In this document: one piece after another, positions 5,132-7,109 of the stretch
Layout of the letters: each line of letters opens with the position of its first letter
Position numbering within the stretch: the first letter of the stretch is position 1
Assembly: GCA_023426225.1 (NCBI GenBank)
Contig: JAFABD010000018.1
Span: 1-7,109 of the forward strand
Reading direction: 5' to 3'
Length of the DNA: 7,109 nucleotides
Source of the DNA: Pseudomonadota bacterium
GTDB taxonomy: Bacteria; Pseudomonadota; Alphaproteobacteria; Sphingomonadales; Sphingomonadaceae
Notes under the pieces: generated by a model
The model's input: the letters and a program-made list of their open reading frames with translations, nothing else
Database searches by the model: none
What the model was told of the DNA's origin: nothing
Program-made: the position numbers and the translations under genes

Positions 5132-6349
5132 TCAGGCGGCGATGCCCTGAAGCAGCTTGGGCACGTCGCCGCTTTCGCCCCGCGCCTCGGCCATGAAGAA
5201 CTGCTTGAGCGGCGGCAGCCGGTCGACCGCCGACAGCCCGATCCGGCGGACGAGCGAGGCGGCACGCCCGGGCACGCCGAACAGATGCGTCAGTCCGTCG
5301 GTCGCCAGCGCAACCATGAAGGTGTCGAGCCCCCGCCAGCGCTGATAGCGCGCGAGCAGTTGCGGATCGCCGAGATCGAGCCCCAGCCGCTTGCCGTCGA
5401 CGAGCACCTCGACCAGCGTGGCGACATCGCGGAAGCCGACATTGACCCCCTGCCCCGCGATCGGATGGATGCCGTGCGCGGCGTCGCCGACGAGCGCGAG
5501 CCGATCGGCGGTGATCCATGCGGCGTGGTGGAAGCCGAGCGGATAGCTCGACCGCGCCGAAAGCGGGCCGAGCGTGCCGAGGAAGCCGCCCATGCGCTTT
5601 TCCATTTCGGCCATATAGGCACGCGGCGAGATGCGCTTGAGCGCATCGGCATCGCGGCCCTTGACCGTCCACACCACCGCCGAGCGATGGCCGTGCGCAT
5701 CGTCGGGAAGCGGCAGGATCGCGAACGGCCCTTCGGGATAGAAAATCTCGAACGCGGTGTTTTCGTGGCTGCGCGCATGGCCGACCGTGGCGATCATCGC
5801 GGCATGGTCGTAGGTCCAGCGCGCGACCTTGAGCCCCGCAGCCTCGCGCGTCGGCGAATTGCGCCCTTCGGCGGCGATGAGCAGCTGCGCATGGACGACC
5901 GCACCCGAATCGAGCGTGGCGGTGACACCGGTCGGTCCGCGTTCGACCGCGACGGCGCGCGTCTGCATCCGCACATCGGCGCGCGGCGCCGCCTGTGCCG
6001 CCTGGAACAGCGCGGTGCGCAGCACGCGGTTCTCGAACATCACGCCGAGCGCCGTCTCGTCGGCATCGGGTTCGAAATCGAGCTTGCCGGGCGCCAGCCC
6101 GTCGCTGACGCGGATGCTTTCGATCGGGCAGCCAAGCCCGGCGAGCCGCGGCGCGACGCCGATCGCCTCGAACATGCGCAGCGGCGCGGCGGCAATGGCC
6201 GAGGCGCGCCCGTCGAATTCGGCAGCCAGGATCCGTTCGGGATCGGCAGGATCGACGACGATCGACGAGAGACCATGCGCATCGAGCGCCACCGCAAGCG
6301 CGCTGCCGACCAGCCCGCCGCCCAGAATGAGGACATCCGCGCGTTCCAT
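5132..6349 (-). CDS. ubiH: UbiH/VisC-family FAD monooxygenase (ubiquinone biosynthesis)
   Basis: A 405-residue FAD-dependent hydroxylase of the UbiH/UbiF/VisC family, the normal length. It adds a hydroxyl to the aromatic ring of a ubiquinone precursor at the inner membrane. The N-terminal Rossmann motif ADVLILGGGLVGSALAVAL has GGGLVG at 10-15. Arg and Ala residues follow in EFDGRASAIAAAPLRMFEAIG, the family's second landmark. The FAD/NADH motif GDAAHGIHP (288-296) continues into IAGQGVNVGFRD, a strong UbiH-type signature. The middle motif, usually DG-x-x-S-x-x-R, reads EGRNSPTR (161-168), with Glu161 where Asp is usual. Which ring position it hydroxylates cannot be told from sequence, and alphaproteobacteria distribute these steps differently from E. 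coli, so the symbol is a family-level name. The ATG at 6349 is chosen because it sits five residues before the Rossmann strand. It diverges from ftsK and converges on the Trm112 gene. Confidence 0.87.
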   Translation of the reverse strand: MERADVLILGGGLVGSALAVALDAHGLSSIVVDPADPERILAAEFDGRASAIAAAPLRMFEAIGVAPRLAGLGCPIESIRVSDGLAPGKLDFEPDADETALGVMFENRVLRTALFQAAQAAPRADVRMQTRAVAVERGPTGVTATLDSGAVVHAQLLIAAEGRNSPTREAAGLKVARWTYDHAAMIATVGHARSHENTAFEIFYPEGPFAILPLPDDAHGHRSAVVWTVKGRDADALKRISPRAYMAEMEKRMGGFLGTLGPLSARSSYPLGFHHAAWITADRLALVGDAAHGIHPIAGQGVNVGFRDVATLVEVLVDGKRLGLDLGDPQLLARYQRWRGLDTFMVALATDGLTHLFGVPGRAASLVRRIGLSAVDRLPPLKQFFMAEARGESGDVPKLLQGIAA

Positions 6350-6433
6350 GGTGCCGTCCGTAGCACAGTCGGCGGCGCGCACCAGCCCATGCGCGGCACC
6401 GGCACGGCGAATCCGGTACAAAACAGGTCCATC

Positions 6434-6462
6434 TTGACGCGGGACTCGCCAGCGACGATGCT
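6434..6462 (+). promoter_or_regulatory. Likely promoter of ftsK
   Basis: TTGACG (6434-6439), a 17-base spacer and GATGCT (6457-6462) form a sigma-70-type promoter with a very good -35 and a weak -10. A start of transcription near 6469 would leave about 30 bases before the ftsK ATG, including its GGAGG. Confidence 0.42.
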
Positions 6463-6485
6463 TTGCCGCCTGTTCCTGACAATCC

Positions 6486-6490
6486 GGAGG
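6486..6490 (+). promoter_or_regulatory. Ribosome binding site of ftsK
   Basis: A full GGAGG lies 9 bases before the ATG at 6500 and supports that start over the in-frame ATG at 6539 (residue 14). Confidence 0.75.
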
Positions 6491-6499
6491 CCGGACGAC

Positions 6500-7109
6500 A
6501 TGGCGTCCCGCGCACAACCGTCGCTGTTCCGCGACACGATGAAGGCTGGCGCCCGCCGCAGCGGGACGCTGATCGGCGGCGCGCTGATCTTTGCCGCGAC
6601 CTTTGCGCTGCTGCTCGCGCTGCTGACCTATCACCCGCAGGACCCGTCGCTGAACACTGCGTCGGGCGGCCCTGCGCACAATCTGCTGGGCACGCCGGGG
6701 GCGTGGATCGCCGACCTGCTGCTCGCGCTGCTGGGGCTGCCCGTGGGGCTGATCGCACCGGCGGGATTCGTGATCGCCGCGCGGCTGATGCGCGATCGCC
6801 CCGTCGGCCGGTGGGGCCGGATGCTTGCGGGCGTGCTGGGCGGCGTGGTGCTGATGTCGACCGCGCTCGCCTTTTTCTCGAGCGACGCGGTGCTGTGGCT
6901 CGTCGGCGGCTGGGGCGGCGTGGTCGGATGGGCGATCACCGCGGTCTTCCGCTGGGGCACCGCGCTGATCGGCGATGCCGATATCGTCTTCTGGACCGAG
7001 CGCGGGCTGGGGCTGGTGTTCGCACTCGCCGGACTGGTGCTGTGGTGGCGCAGCCTGGGCGTGCGGATGCCCGAGGGCGGGCTGCACCTGCCCGCGCTGC
7101 GGCTGGCGC
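6500..7109 (+). CDS. ftsK: DNA translocase FtsK, N-terminal membrane domain (partial, runs off the window)
   Basis: The frame is open from ATG 6500 to the end of the window without a stop, giving 203 residues of a protein that should be about 750-800 long. FtsK sits at the division septum, anchors to the membrane through its N-terminus and pumps DNA with its C-terminal motor so that the chromosomes separate. Visible here is the N-terminal multi-span domain. A basic start (KAGARRSG, 15-22) precedes the first membrane segment at about 24-44. The family-typical periplasmic stretch YHPQDPSLNTASGGPAHN (44-61) and LLGTPGAW (62-69) follow. Further hydrophobic segments lie at about 70-95, 107-126, 131-157 (Gly/Trp-rich, perhaps re-entrant) and 169-183. 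The linker and the ATPase/gamma domains lie beyond the window, so completeness cannot be judged. SpoIIIE/FtsK family membership is firm from the first loop and the membrane pattern. Confidence 0.88.
   Translation, partial: MASRAQPSLFRDTMKAGARRSGTLIGGALIFAATFALLLALLTYHPQDPSLNTASGGPAHNLLGTPGAWIADLLLALLGLPVGLIAPAGFVIAARLMRDRPVGRWGRMLAGVLGGVVLMSTALAFFSSDAVLWLVGGWGGVVGWAITAVFRWGTALIGDADIVFWTERGLGLVFALAGLVLWWRSLGVRMPEGGLHLPALRLA

Noticed and set aside
6350..7087. Extension of the UbiH-like frame upstream on the - strand, up to 651 codons
   Set aside because: The added part is antisense to ftsK, low in complexity, and lies before a Rossmann motif that should be at the N-terminus.

Overview
The window reads as an ordinary chromosomal segment of a high-GC alphaproteobacterium, most likely a sphingomonad. 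That placement is an inference. It rests on the strong G/C bias at third codon positions, on a thioredoxin-TPR / LON-domain / Trm112 gene order that I recall from alphaproteobacteria, and on the style of the ubiquinone-hydroxylase and FtsK genes. No phage, insertion sequence, CRISPR array, toxin-antitoxin pair or other mobile DNA was seen. No gap between genes exceeds about 180 bases.

Left part (1-2462, + strand): the last 26 codons of an unidentified upstream gene, then a glutaryl-CoA dehydrogenase (gcdH), then a class III (CaiB/BaiF) CoA-transferase 31 bases downstream. Together they suggest a glutarate / lysine / tryptophan breakdown module. The transferase would make glutaryl-CoA and GcdH would oxidise and decarboxylate it to crotonyl-CoA. 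A convergent gene for a secreted DUF2147 protein (2493-2915, - strand) follows.

Middle part (3036-3325): a tRNA-Gly(GCC) gene on the - strand with an encoded CCA end. It has a possible promoter with a GC-rich discriminator, a strong hairpin in its 5' leader, and a weak terminator downstream.

Right part (3326-5105, + strand): three genes joined by 4-base ATGA overlaps. They encode a thioredoxin-TPR protein of the CnoX/YbbN type with an intact WCGPC site and a TTG start, a stand-alone LON N-terminal domain protein, and a 68-residue Trm112-family protein. A good GC hairpin closes the run. This looks like one translationally coupled operon connected with protein folding or quality control.

Far right (5132-7109): a UbiH/VisC-type FAD monooxygenase for ubiquinone synthesis on the - strand, and the start of ftsK on the + strand, which runs off the window. 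They diverge from a 150-base spacer carrying a plausible ftsK promoter. I did not find a new biological system here. The points most worth a second look are the thioredoxin-LON-Trm112 cassette, the terminator-like hairpin inside the tRNA leader, and the 11-codon ORF that exactly bridges gcdH and the CoA-transferase gene.
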